Source: Collinsella sp. (lineage in GTDB: Bacteria; Actinomycetota; Coriobacteriia; Coriobacteriales; Coriobacteriaceae). Taken from it: 64,000 nucleotides of DNA. Shown piece by piece: positions 51,076 through 59,900 of this stretch. The stretch lies in NCBI GenBank assembly GCA_018368345.1, contig JAGZEK010000008.1:120510-184509 (forward strand). The letters are read 5' to 3'. The position numbers and the translations under genes are program-made. Position 1 is the first letter of the stretch. The number at the start of each line of letters is the position of its first letter. The notes beneath the pieces were generated by a model. That model had not been told where the DNA came from. It did not search any database and worked only from the letters and a program-made list of their open reading frames with translations.

Positions 51076-52281
51076 TTAGGCGTGGGATTTGGCGCGAGTG
51101 AGGGCCAGGCCTACGGCGGCGATGGCGGCGGCGAAGAGCACCGTGACGCCTAGGTCGCAGGCGATGTCGCCCAGCACGGTGGACGTCAGGTCCGCGGCGA
51201 GCGCCTTGCCGATCGCGTCGTTCACCCAATACGTCGGCACAAAGTGCGCCACCGTCTGCACGGCCGAACCCATCAGCGACAGCGGCATCCAGGCGCCGCC
51301 CAAAAACGTCATGAGCAAGCCGAGCAGGTTGCCCACACCGTTGAGCAGCTCCTCGCGCGCGCCCAGGCTCGACAGCGTAAAGCCAACGGCCAGCGGCGTG
51401 CACGCCAGGGCAAACGTTGCCGCCAGCGCCAGGCACACGCGACCCACGCCGACCTCGGCAACCGCGCTGGCAAAGCCCACGACGCCCATCATGCTCGACA
51501 CGAGCCAGATGCAGACGGTGAGCACGGCGGCGGCCGCGAACACAGCGAGCGAACGCTGGCGCTCAGAGACCGGGCTGGCATCCATGCGGCGCACGCGCTC
51601 GGGCTCGTTCATGCCCGAAAACACCAGTCCTACCGACACGATGACCGACGAGATGATCGCGTACGCGCCAAAGTTGAAGTACGACTCGAGCGTGGTAGCA
51701 GCAGTCGAGTCGACCTTGACCTGCTCGATCTGGACCTCCGCGCGCTTTGCGGCCGCGTGCTCGGCGGCCCTTGCGACGTCGCCGTTGGAGGCAGCGGGTT
51801 CAAGCGCCGCCGCGGCGCCCGCGAGCGAGATCCAGCGCGAGGCCTCGGCAGACGAAAGCGCAGCCGCCATGGTGCCAGCGCCGTAGGTCACATCGAGCTT
51901 GGGCAGGGCCTCCCCCGCACGGGCGGCTGCAACAAGATCGTCCTCAAACCCCTCCGGGATAAAGAACACGCAATCGGCACTGCCCTTGGCGCTGTTGCTC
52001 TTGGAGAGCGCATCGGCAAGGTCGTACGCGTCGTCGCCGATGCCCGTGACCAGGTCAAAGCGTGAGCCCAGGTGCTTGGTAAGCGCCCGCGAAAGGTCGC
52101 TATTGTCGCGGTCGACCACGATCACGTTGGTGTCGTAGGGCTTGTACTCGGTAAGCTGCGACGAGTTCCAGCTCACCGAAGCCGCGATGAATACGCCCAT
52201 GAGCGAGATGAACACCGTATAGACGAGCAGGTAGAACGGGTGCGCCAGCGCCATGCGAAGCGCAGTCTTAAAGGTGCTCAT
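51076..52281 (-). CDS. ABC-2 type transporter permease (second)
   Basis: A 401-residue protein. The start at 52281 has GGAG 5 nt upstream and overlaps the end of the first permease gene. The first helix (LAHPFYLLVYTVFISLMGVF) precedes a large outside domain (about 40-220) and then five helices with an ABC2_membrane_3 pattern (LGLLMTFLGGAWMPLSLMGS; FVPTYWVNDAIGKAL). The PYDTNVIVVDRDNSDLSRAL stretch is typical of the outside domain. It pairs with the first permease and the ATPase as an exporter of drugs, lipids or peptides. Confidence 0.92.
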   Translation of the reverse strand: MSTFKTALRMALAHPFYLLVYTVFISLMGVFIAASVSWNSSQLTEYKPYDTNVIVVDRDNSDLSRALTKHLGSRFDLVTGIGDDAYDLADALSKSNSAKGSADCVFFIPEGFEDDLVAAARAGEALPKLDVTYGAGTMAAALSSAEASRWISLAGAAAALEPAASNGDVARAAEHAAAKRAEVQIEQVKVDSTAATTLESYFNFGAYAIISSVIVSVGLVFSGMNEPERVRRMDASPVSERQRSLAVFAAAAVLTVCIWLVSSMMGVVGFASAVAEVGVGRVCLALAATFALACTPLAVGFTLSSLGAREELLNGVGNLLGLLMTFLGGAWMPLSLMGSAVQTVAHFVPTYWVNDAIGKALAADLTSTVLGDIACDLGVTVLFAAAIAAVGLALTRAKSHA

Positions 52282-53455
52282 AGCGGCTCCTTCCAAAGAT
52301 CAGCGTAGCGGCGGCGACAAACACCAGGGCCATCAGGACGAGCGCGCCGGCGCGAACAGCGAAGGGCCCCAGGTCCTCAAAGAAATACAGGCGATTGAAC
52401 ATGTCGCAGATGAGCTTGACGGGGTTGAGCCAGCACTCGACCGGACAAGCGCGGGCGACGTCGTCGGCAAGCGCCATCGCCGGCTCGCCGTAGAGGCCGG
52501 CGAACAAAGCGCACGTGGTGGCAAAGCCCGTGAGGATGCCCGACTTGGATGCCTTGCCGCCCTTAACGGGAAGCGTGCCCACAAAAAGCCCCAGGCCCGT
52601 GGCGGCAAGCGCGGAAGCAGCGCCGCCCAGCAGGCACAACCCCTCGCGCCCGCCAAAGTCGACGCCCACGACCAGGCGCACGTAGCCGATCGCAACCGCC
52701 ATCGATGCAAAGGAAACCAGCCACGAGCCGACAAAAATGCCGGCCAGCGACGCCGTCTTGGAAAGACCGCCCACGCAGCGGCGCGCGCCGAGGCCGGACA
52801 GATTGGGCTGCAAATCGACGACGCTCAAGGCGGCAAACTCGGCAGACATCATCGCGACCAGGCCAAAAAGCGCGTAATAGTAGATGACCGTGCCATCGGG
52901 CGTGGCACGAGTCAGGCTCACGCGGCGGGTTCCGCCCTCGAGCGACAGGGCGCGCGCAACCGTCGCCGGATCGGCGAGCGCCGTCGGGTTGTCCTGGGCA
53001 ATCTGGGACATGAGCTCGGCATTTTGCGTATACGAGCTTGCCACCGTTTCAAGGATGCTGCGGTCGGTAAGCACCGACGAGGCGCGCGAGCTGTCGTAAC
53101 TCGATAGCAGCGTGAGCCTGGGCGTGCCCGCGGCATCAACCGTATAGATGCCCGCGACCTCGCCGGCCTTGAGCGCTTTGCGCGCGGCAGCCAAGTCTTC
53201 GTACTCGCTCACATCGAGCAGCTGATCGTCGCCTGCCTTGGCAAGCGAAGCTGCCACATCCTTAAAGGTCGAGGCATTCCAGCCCTCGTCCGCCACGACG
53301 GCAACCGGCACCGGGTCGACCGTGCCGTCGGAGCTGAGGTCCGCAAACATAAACATGAACATCGTGGAAAGCGCGATAGGAAAGAGAGCGCCCCAGACCC
53401 ACGTGCTCGGCCGGCGCAGCAACGTCTTGACTGTGGTGATGATGGTGTTGAACAT
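52268..53455 (-). CDS. ABC-2 type transporter permease (first)
   Basis: A 395-residue protein with one N-terminal helix (LRRPSTWVWGALFPIALSTM), an outside domain (about 45-185; VAVVADEGWNASTFKDVAAS) and about five C-terminal helices from YYYALFGLVAMMSAEFAALS. The late PVECWLNPVKLICDMFNRLY motif resembles the N-P motif before the last helix in ABC2_membrane_3 proteins. It lies between the ATPase gene (9-nt gap) and the second permease (14-nt overlap). The two permeases probably form a heterodimer. Confidence 0.92.
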   Translation of the reverse strand: MFNTIITTVKTLLRRPSTWVWGALFPIALSTMFMFMFADLSSDGTVDPVPVAVVADEGWNASTFKDVAASLAKAGDDQLLDVSEYEDLAAARKALKAGEVAGIYTVDAAGTPRLTLLSSYDSSRASSVLTDRSILETVASSYTQNAELMSQIAQDNPTALADPATVARALSLEGGTRRVSLTRATPDGTVIYYYALFGLVAMMSAEFAALSVVDLQPNLSGLGARRCVGGLSKTASLAGIFVGSWLVSFASMAVAIGYVRLVVGVDFGGREGLCLLGGAASALAATGLGLFVGTLPVKGGKASKSGILTGFATTCALFAGLYGEPAMALADDVARACPVECWLNPVKLICDMFNRLYFFEDLGPFAVRAGALVLMALVFVAAATLIFGRSRYEHL

Positions 53456-53464
53456 GGCCGCCCC

Positions 53465-54403
53465 CTAGTCGCGCAGCTCGCGGCCGGTGATCTCGAGGAA
53501 CACGTCGTTGAGGGTCGGCGGTTCGGAATAGATGCGGCCGAGCGGCACGTCATGCGAGCGCAGCGCATCGAGAATGTCCGTCAGGTTGTGCGGGCTCGCT
53601 TCGCACGAAAACGTGAGCTGTCCCGCCGTTGCCGAAAGGTCCAGAACGTGCGGCAGGCTTGCGACGGCACCGAGCGCCGCACTCGGAACCTCGCCGACCT
53701 CGATTACAATCTTCTCGCCCATCTGAATCATGCGCTTGAGCTCGTCGTTAGTGCCCTGCGCCAGCACGCGGCCGCCGTCCATGATCATGATGCGGCTGCA
53801 GATCTGCTCGACTTCCTCCATGTAATGGCTGGTATACACCACCGTGGCGCCCTCGTCGCGCAGGCGGCAGATGCCCTCCAGGATGGCGTTGCGGCTTTGC
53901 GGGTCGACCGCCACCGTGGGTTCGTCAAAAAAGATGAGCTCGGGCTTGTGCGCGATGCCGCAGGCAATGTTGAGACGACGCGCCAGGCCGCCCGAGAGCT
54001 TGCCAGGGCGGAACTTGGTAAAGTCGCCCAGGCCGACAAAGTCGATCGCCTCGTCCACCAGCGCGCGGCGGCGCTTGCGGTCGTTGACGTAGAGACTGCA
54101 GAAATAGTCGATGTTCTCGCGCACGGTAAGCTCGTCGAACACCGCCACCTGCTGCGGCACCACACCGATGCGGCGCTTGAGGTCGTAGCGGGCGGGCGTC
54201 ATGCGCTCGCCGAACAGCTCGATGGTGCCCTTGTCGTAGGCGAGCAGCTGCAGGATGCAGTTGATGGACGTGGTCTTGCCCGAGCCGTTGGGGCCCAGCA
54301 GGCCAAAGATCTCGCCGGGGGCGATACTCAGGTTAAAGTGGTCGAGCGCAATAAGGTCGTCGTAGCGCTTAACGAGGTTTTCGACGTGGACGATGTCTGT
54401 CAT
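53465..54403 (-). CDS. ABC-2 exporter ATP-binding protein
   Basis: A 312-residue ATPase. The start at 54403 (TDIVHVENLVKRYDDLIALD) is the family start; the frame to 54469 adds 22 unrelated residues. Walker A GPNGSGKTTS, Q-loop VVPQQVAVFDELT, signature LSGGLARRLNIA, Walker B IFFDEPTVAVDP and switch His in VYTSHYMEE are all present. The last about 90 residues are the usual drug-exporter C-terminal domain. Signature LSGGLARR and a V for G in the D-loop region are mild variants. A kinase/regulator pair is divergent to it and may control it. Confidence 0.94.
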   Translation of the reverse strand: MTDIVHVENLVKRYDDLIALDHFNLSIAPGEIFGLLGPNGSGKTTSINCILQLLAYDKGTIELFGERMTPARYDLKRRIGVVPQQVAVFDELTVRENIDYFCSLYVNDRKRRRALVDEAIDFVGLGDFTKFRPGKLSGGLARRLNIACGIAHKPELIFFDEPTVAVDPQSRNAILEGICRLRDEGATVVYTSHYMEEVEQICSRIMIMDGGRVLAQGTNDELKRMIQMGEKIVIEVGEVPSAALGAVASLPHVLDLSATAGQLTFSCEASPHNLTDILDALRSHDVPLGRIYSEPPTLNDVFLEITGRELRD

Positions 54404-54484
54404 GAGGCGGCCCTTCTGTTGCTTGTGGCCCGGTATGATTGCATCATCGCAGGAGCTGACGGCGCGCACCAGTGAGCTTTGTCA

Positions 54485-54533
54485 CGAGTGCGGGGCGGTC
54501 GCGTAGCCTGCTGACGCGACCGCCCCGCCTCGT
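54485..54533. promoter_or_regulatory. Strong GC-rich hairpin between divergent exporter and sensor genes
   Basis: Perfect 15-nt arms GCGGGGCGGTCGCGT (54490-54504) and ACGCGACCGCCCCGC (54514-54528) are extended by CACGAG/CTCGTG outside. There is no T run. It lies in the 196-nt divergent gap and could be a binding site, a transcript-stabilising stem or a leftover repeat. Confidence 0.4.
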
Positions 54534-54587
54534 GGGAGGAATGTCACGGTTGCTTTGAGTGGCGCCTCCCCCGTGCGCGGCATCGCG

Positions 54588-54599
54588 TACAATACCCGT
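54588..54599 (+). promoter_or_regulatory. Probable promoter of a leaderless message
   Basis: TACAAT (54588-54593) is followed by six bases and then the ATG at 54600, so transcription would begin at or next to the start codon. No ribosome site is visible. No good -35 is seen. Confidence 0.45.
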
Positions 54600-55745
54600 A
54601 TGAACAGGCTATTCGACAAATCGATCGTGCTGGCGTGCTGCATCGCAGCCGCCACGGGCCTTGCTGTGGATGCTCGCCTGGTCGCGGCGTTTTGCCTTGG
54701 CGTTGTCATCGCCGCACTGGCCGAGGTCGCGCAGGGAGAACGCGCCCGTCGCGCCAGCGAGGCCGGCAGCTACGCCTACGTCATCGCGGCTGTCTTCGTG
54801 CCGCCGTTTGTGCCGTTTGCGCCCCTCGCCCTCTATGACATCGCGCGACGCGTGCGCCGTGAGCACGCCTGGATCGCGCCGGGTGTCGGCGCTGTCTTTG
54901 CCTGTGCGCTCGTCGCGGACCTTCGCGGCGGCGCGCTCACCACCCGAACGCTGCTGCTAACCGCCATCCTTTCGGTCGCCGCCACGTTGCTGTCGCTGCG
55001 CACCGCGCAGCTGGAGCGCGAACAGGAACGCATGCGTCGCACCCGCGACAAGCTGCAAGAACGCGCCCTGGCACTCGAGGCACGCAACCGCGACCTCGCC
55101 GACCGCCAGGACTACGAAGTCGAGCTCGCGACGCTCGCCGAACGCGCCCGCATCGCGCGCGAAATCCACGATAACGTGGGCCACCAGCTCACGCGCGCTT
55201 CGCTTCAAACCGAAGCCCTGCGCGTGGTCCATGCCAACGAGCCCGGCGTTGCCGCCGATTTCGCCGACGTCAAATACACCGTTGACGAGGCGCTCCAGCT
55301 CGTGCGCGCCAGCGTCCACGCGCTCAACGACAATGCGACCAACCTCTCCGTGCAGCTCGAACGCATCGTTGAAGGCGCGCGCTCGGACGGCGGTCCGCAG
55401 ATTGGGCTTGAGGTTTTGGCCGAGCATGCGCCCGCCAACGTCGCCAACTGCTTTGCGGCGGTGCTGCGCGAGGCGCTGTCCAACGCCATGCGCCACGCCC
55501 ATGCCAAAACCATTACCGTGCGGTGCATGGAGCATCCATCGTTTTACCAGCTCATCGTTACCGATGATGGCGCGGACGCGACCCCGGCGAGCAGCAGCAA
55601 CGTCGCAGAAGGCATGGGGCTCGTCTCCATGCGTGAGCGCGTCGAGGCGCTTGGCGGAACCTTCACCGCCGGTCTGCGCGCCGGCGCCCCCGGCTGGCGC
55701 GTGTTTGCCACCGTCCCCAAACAGCAAGGAGATGACGCCCGATGA
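54600..55745 (+). CDS. Membrane histidine kinase, NarL/DesK type
   Basis: A 381-residue kinase. Four or so helices (8-135) are followed by a coiled coil and the dimerisation helix with H190 in RIAREIHDNVGHQLTRASLQ. The ATPase domain has LREALSNAMRHAHA (N-box) and GMGLVSMRERVEALGG (G-box). I chose ATG 54600, which gives a normal N-terminus; the frame to 54555 adds 15 residues without support. Its last codons overlap the regulator start (ATGA). It is divergent from the ABC-2 exporter, a common arrangement for sensors that control an exporter. Confidence 0.93.
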   Translation: MNRLFDKSIVLACCIAAATGLAVDARLVAAFCLGVVIAALAEVAQGERARRASEAGSYAYVIAAVFVPPFVPFAPLALYDIARRVRREHAWIAPGVGAVFACALVADLRGGALTTRTLLLTAILSVAATLLSLRTAQLEREQERMRRTRDKLQERALALEARNRDLADRQDYEVELATLAERARIAREIHDNVGHQLTRASLQTEALRVVHANEPGVAADFADVKYTVDEALQLVRASVHALNDNATNLSVQLERIVEGARSDGGPQIGLEVLAEHAPANVANCFAAVLREALSNAMRHAHAKTITVRCMEHPSFYQLIVTDDGADATPASSSNVAEGMGLVSMRERVEALGGTFTAGLRAGAPGWRVFATVPKQQGDDAR

Positions 55746-56371
55746 GGCTCATAGTTGTCGACGACGACCGCTTGGTAGTCGATTCGCTCAAGATTATTCT
55801 GGGCGCCCAGCCGCAGATCGAAGTGGTAGGCACCGGAGCCGACGGCAACGACGCGGTGGCACTCTACGCCGAACTCGCACCCGATATCGCGCTGCTCGAC
55901 ATTCAGATGCCGGGGCGCGACGGCCTTTCGGCGGCGCGCGAGATCCTTGAGCACGACCCCGCGGCACGCGTGGTGTTTCTGACGACATTCTCGGATGACG
56001 AGTACATTGTGTCGGCGCTCAAGCTGGGCGCCCGCGGTTACCTGATCAAGACCGATGTCGCCGCCATTCCGCCAGCGTTGGCACAGGTCATGGATGGCAA
56101 ACGCGTGCTCGAGGGCAAGGCGATCGAAGATGTTGACTTTGACGGGATGGGCGACAAGACGGGCACGCCCCGCCGGCCCGCAGCCTTTGCCAGCCTGACC
56201 GACCGCGAGTTCGAAGTCGCCGAGCTCATCGCCCGCGGCCTCGATAACAAGGAGATTGCCGCCACGGCTTATATGGGAGAAGGCACGGTGCGCAACCACA
56301 TCAGCTCGATCCTGGCCAAAATGGGCCTGCGCAACCGCACGCAGATCGCCATCGCCTACCTGCGGGGGTAA
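55742..56371 (+). CDS. LuxR/NarL-type response regulator
   Basis: A 209-residue regulator. The receiver domain has D7-D8, phospho-acceptor D53 in ALLDIQMPGRDG, Thr in FLTTFSDDEY and Lys in YLIKTD. The LuxR helix-turn-helix (about 145-205) has LTDREFEVAELIARGLDNKE and then GTVRNHISSILAKMGLRNR. It is coupled to the kinase by a 4-nt overlap with an AGGAG in the kinase's last codons. It probably acts on the divergent ABC-2 exporter promoter; that is inferred from position. Confidence 0.95.
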   Translation: MRLIVVDDDRLVVDSLKIILGAQPQIEVVGTGADGNDAVALYAELAPDIALLDIQMPGRDGLSAAREILEHDPAARVVFLTTFSDDEYIVSALKLGARGYLIKTDVAAIPPALAQVMDGKRVLEGKAIEDVDFDGMGDKTGTPRRPAAFASLTDREFEVAELIARGLDNKEIAATAYMGEGTVRNHISSILAKMGLRNRTQIAIAYLRG

Positions 56372-56432
56372 TTGACCAGTGGCCGACCGCTCCGGCATAG
56401 CAAAATGGCTGCCATCGATTTAATGCCATTTC

Positions 56433-56584
56433 AAAACTAAGCCGGTTTACGGGGCTAAACTCAGGACCCCCATCCATACCCGCGTTTTCTGCAAAATGAC
56501 GGCTCGTCTACCTGCGGTTTTATTTTCACGAATATCGGCATGGTTGGGGACTCGTGACTCAGCCCCGTAAACCGGCATAGTTTT
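56433..56584. repeat. About 150-bp inverted-repeat element, copy 1
   Basis: The outer arms (56433-56456 and 56561-56584) are inverted copies matching at 23 of 24 positions and contain GCCGGTTTACGGGGCT. The inside has GCGTTTT, TCTACCTGCGGTTTT, TTTTCACG and GGCATGGTTGGGG, shared with copy 2, although the outer arms differ. It lies in the 609-bp gap 56372-56980 with no gene. Confidence 0.65.
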
Positions 56585-56624
56585 GTTTGAACGGTCCTGC
56601 GCGAACGCACCCACCAGCCGCGTG

Positions 56625-56836
56625 GGGCCAAAAATGATCCGTTTTCCTCCGTCCCCGGGGGATCATTTGGCGGCGCCAACCACGAAATCGGCCCATATAC
56701 TACGTTTGACTCGATACCCCTGACCATGCCTTCGTTTTGAACAAAACCGCAGGCGTTCTACCTGCGGTTTTGTTTTCGCGTTTTTTGGCATGGTTGGGGG
56801 TAAGGGGATAAACGTAGTAGATGGGCCGATTTCGTG
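56625..56836. repeat. Inverted-repeat element, copy 2, with adjoining GATCC palindrome
   Basis: A GATCC block (56631-56670, AAATGATCC/GGATCATTT) leads into an element with 27-nt outer arms at 56681-56707 and 56810-56836 (26 of 27 matching; ATCGGCCCAT and CTACGTTT). The inside has AAAACCGCAGG, CTACCTGCGGTTTTGTTTTC and GGCATGGTTGGGG. The left part is repeated at 63530-63672 on the other side of the adhesin gene. Confidence 0.7.
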
Positions 56837-56980
56837 GCGGCCCTTCCTCCCCTGCGCACAAAAGTGCCGCCACGGAGAAGGGAGACGTCTCCGTGGCGGC
56901 TGGGGGTGGGGGGGTGGGGCTATGTTCTGGCTCCCCGCCGGCCGCCCGGGGCCTTTTGGCCCCGGGCGCTGCCAGCGTGC

Positions 56981-59900
56981 CTAGCGCTTACGGATACCCC
57001 AGACCAGGGCTCCGACGCCAGCCATGGCAATAACAAATGCCATGAGCAGTGCAGCGGCCTGCTGGTCACCCGTGGTGGGCAGGAAACCCTTGACCGTCTT
57101 GACGATGTTCGTCACGGTCTTGGGCGTGCCGGGGTCGGGCGTCGGCGTAGGGGTCTCGGGCTTCTTGTACGTGTTGTTGAACACGATACCCTCGACGCTC
57201 TTGTCGCCCTTGGTAAAGGCGACGTTCGCCTTGAGGCTGCCCTCGCCGTCGTCGACCACGTTGACGGTCGCGGTAAAGACGGACTTGTCATAGGTCATAC
57301 CGGCCTCGTCGCCCTTGACCTCGCTGATGGTGTAGACGTACGTACCGGGCTCGTCGTACTCGAACTTGTCGAAGTTGATCTTGCCGTCGGCATCGTTGGT
57401 GACGGTGGACTCGATGTCCTCGCCAACGAGCTTAAAGCTAAACTCGTCCTTCTTGAGCTCGCGTCCCTCGAGCACCTTAATGGCGCCGATGGAAACCTGC
57501 GTGGGCATGGCGTGATACTTGTTGGTAAAGCCAGCCGACTCGGTGGTTCCCTCGAGCTTGTGCGTCGCGGTCAGCGTGCCGTCGCCATTGTCGGAGACGG
57601 TGGTCACGACGGTGTAGGTCGTGCCGTCATAGGTGACGCCCTTGTACAGGCCGAGCGCGTTGGGGCAAGCCTCGCGCAGCGTGTACGTGTGCGTGCCGGG
57701 CGCCTCGTAGCGGATCGGGCTCAGCGTAACGTTGCCGCTGGCGTCGTTGGTGCCACTAGCGACAGTCACGCCGTCCTCGAGCAGCTCAAACGTGAACTCG
57801 CCAGCTGCAAGGTCGCGTCCGGTCAGACGCTTAACCGTCTTGACCTGATCGGTCACGACAGAATCGGTGGGCGTCACGCTGTAGGTGTTGGTGAACGTGA
57901 AGGCCGCACCGTCGTCGCCGTTGCGCACGACACTCAGGTGCCCGGCACGGTCGTCAGTCACGGTGTAGGAAACCTTGCGCGTGGCGTTGGTGTCGTTGGT
58001 CACGCCAGGGGCGCTACCGGACTCGGTCACCGTATAGGTAAAGGTGTGCGAGCGCGGAGCAGCGGGGGCCTCGGGTTTGGACTCGTCCTTGGTCTCGTCA
58101 CCGCTGGCGTCAGCGTCAACCTCGGCCTCGTCGGCGTTGGCTTCAGCGTCGCTCGATGCATCGCCAGAAGCATCAGTCGTCACGCCCAGGGCGCGGTTGA
58201 GGTCGTCGAGCGTAAAGTGGATCTTGCCAAAGTCCACGTTGCCGGCCGCGTCGTTGGTTGCGGTCGCGCGCTCGGGCATCGGAGCACCCGCCTCGTCAGC
58301 GGTCACGGTAAAGGTAAACTTACCCGCGATGTCGGCCGGGGTCAGGCCCTCAGCTGCCTGGAGCTTCTTGGTGCCGGCAAGCGCGGCATCAACGGCATCG
58401 GCGCCGTAGACGTTCTCGAACAAGGGCTGAATTCCGTCGTAGGCGGGCGTCGCCGTCAGGGTCCCGTCACCGTTGTCGACGACGATGACCTTAAACTCGA
58501 AGGCCGTGTAGTTGATGGTCCACGCAAGCTTGGCATCCGTGTCGGTGCGGATGGCGCGTTTGGCGCTTACCAAGTCGGCGAGCATCTCGGTCGTGTAATG
58601 CAGAGCACCAAAACTCACTTGGCCGTTAACGTTGGTAACGCACGTACCCTCGATGGCTTCCGTCTCGCCCGCATAGGCGATGCCAAAGTAGAACTCGCCG
58701 TCGACCATCGGGCGACCGGTCAGGGTCTTGGTGGCGACAATCTGCGCAGGCTTATCGGTCGATGCGCTATAGCTGTTTTTGAACGGGACCACAGCGCTCT
58801 CAACCTTGTTCTCGCCGCTCTTGTAGATCGTCTCATGCGTGCCCTCAGGGCCGCCGGAAACGGTCGTCGTAGCGGTAAGCGTGCCGGCACCATCGTCGGC
58901 GATAGCGATCGTCACGGTGCGCGCGGCATCGTCGTAGGTGTAGCCGGGCTTGCCGTCGTTCTTCTCGGCCACGGTGTATTTGAAGGTCTTGCCGGCGTCA
59001 GCCTGCTTAAACTTGACCTCATGGCCCGCCAGAATGTCAATCAGACCGACCGTTGCCTCTGCCGTCGCAGGGGATTTGAAAGTGTTGGCCCCGGGCAGCA
59101 GACCAAGTGCGTTGGCCGAAGCCTCGTCGGCGGGCGTCACGGTAAAGGTAAACTGGCCCTCAGTCATGGGACGTCCGGAGAGGGTCTTGCTGAGCTTAAG
59201 GCCGCCGGCCGCGGCGTAATCGAGCTCAGTGCGGTACGTGTTGGTGAAGCGGCCGCTTTCCTTCTTGGTGACGTTGGCGGTCAGGACGCCCTTGCCGTTA
59301 TCAGTCACGGTCACTTCGGCGGTCGCGACATGTCCGTCATACGTCATGCCTGCCGCGTTGCCTGCGTTCTCGCGAATCTCGTACTTGTAGGTTCCGGCAG
59401 CCGTGTAGCGAATCTCGCCGAACTTGATGGCGGCGATGCCGTCCTTCGCGTCCTTCTTGTTCACGGTTACGGTTGCGGGATCGGGCAGCGGAGCGCCCTC
59501 GGGGGCGGTGATGGTAAAGCTGAACTCGTCCCCATCCGTCCAGTCGCGACCGTCAATAGCCTTGCTCAGGCCAAAGTCGAGCTCGGTCTCGAGCGGGGTC
59601 ACGCTGTAGGTGTTCTTGAAGATCGCAGCCTCGGCATTCTTCAGAACATGCTGGGCACTGAGCGTGCCGTCGCCGTTATCGGTGATGGTCGTCTCGATGG
59701 CGAACTTGGCGTCACTGTAGGTAATGCCCTTGCTGGTGGTTCCGCCCTTGACCTCGCGCAGCGTGTAAGCGTGCGTTCCGGCCTTGTCGTACTTCACGGC
59801 GCTCATCGTGATCTTGCCATCGGCGGCGTTCTTGCCGGTGGCGACGACCTTGGCGTCCTTGCCCTCGCCCTCGACGAGCTCGAAGGAGAACTCGCCCTCA

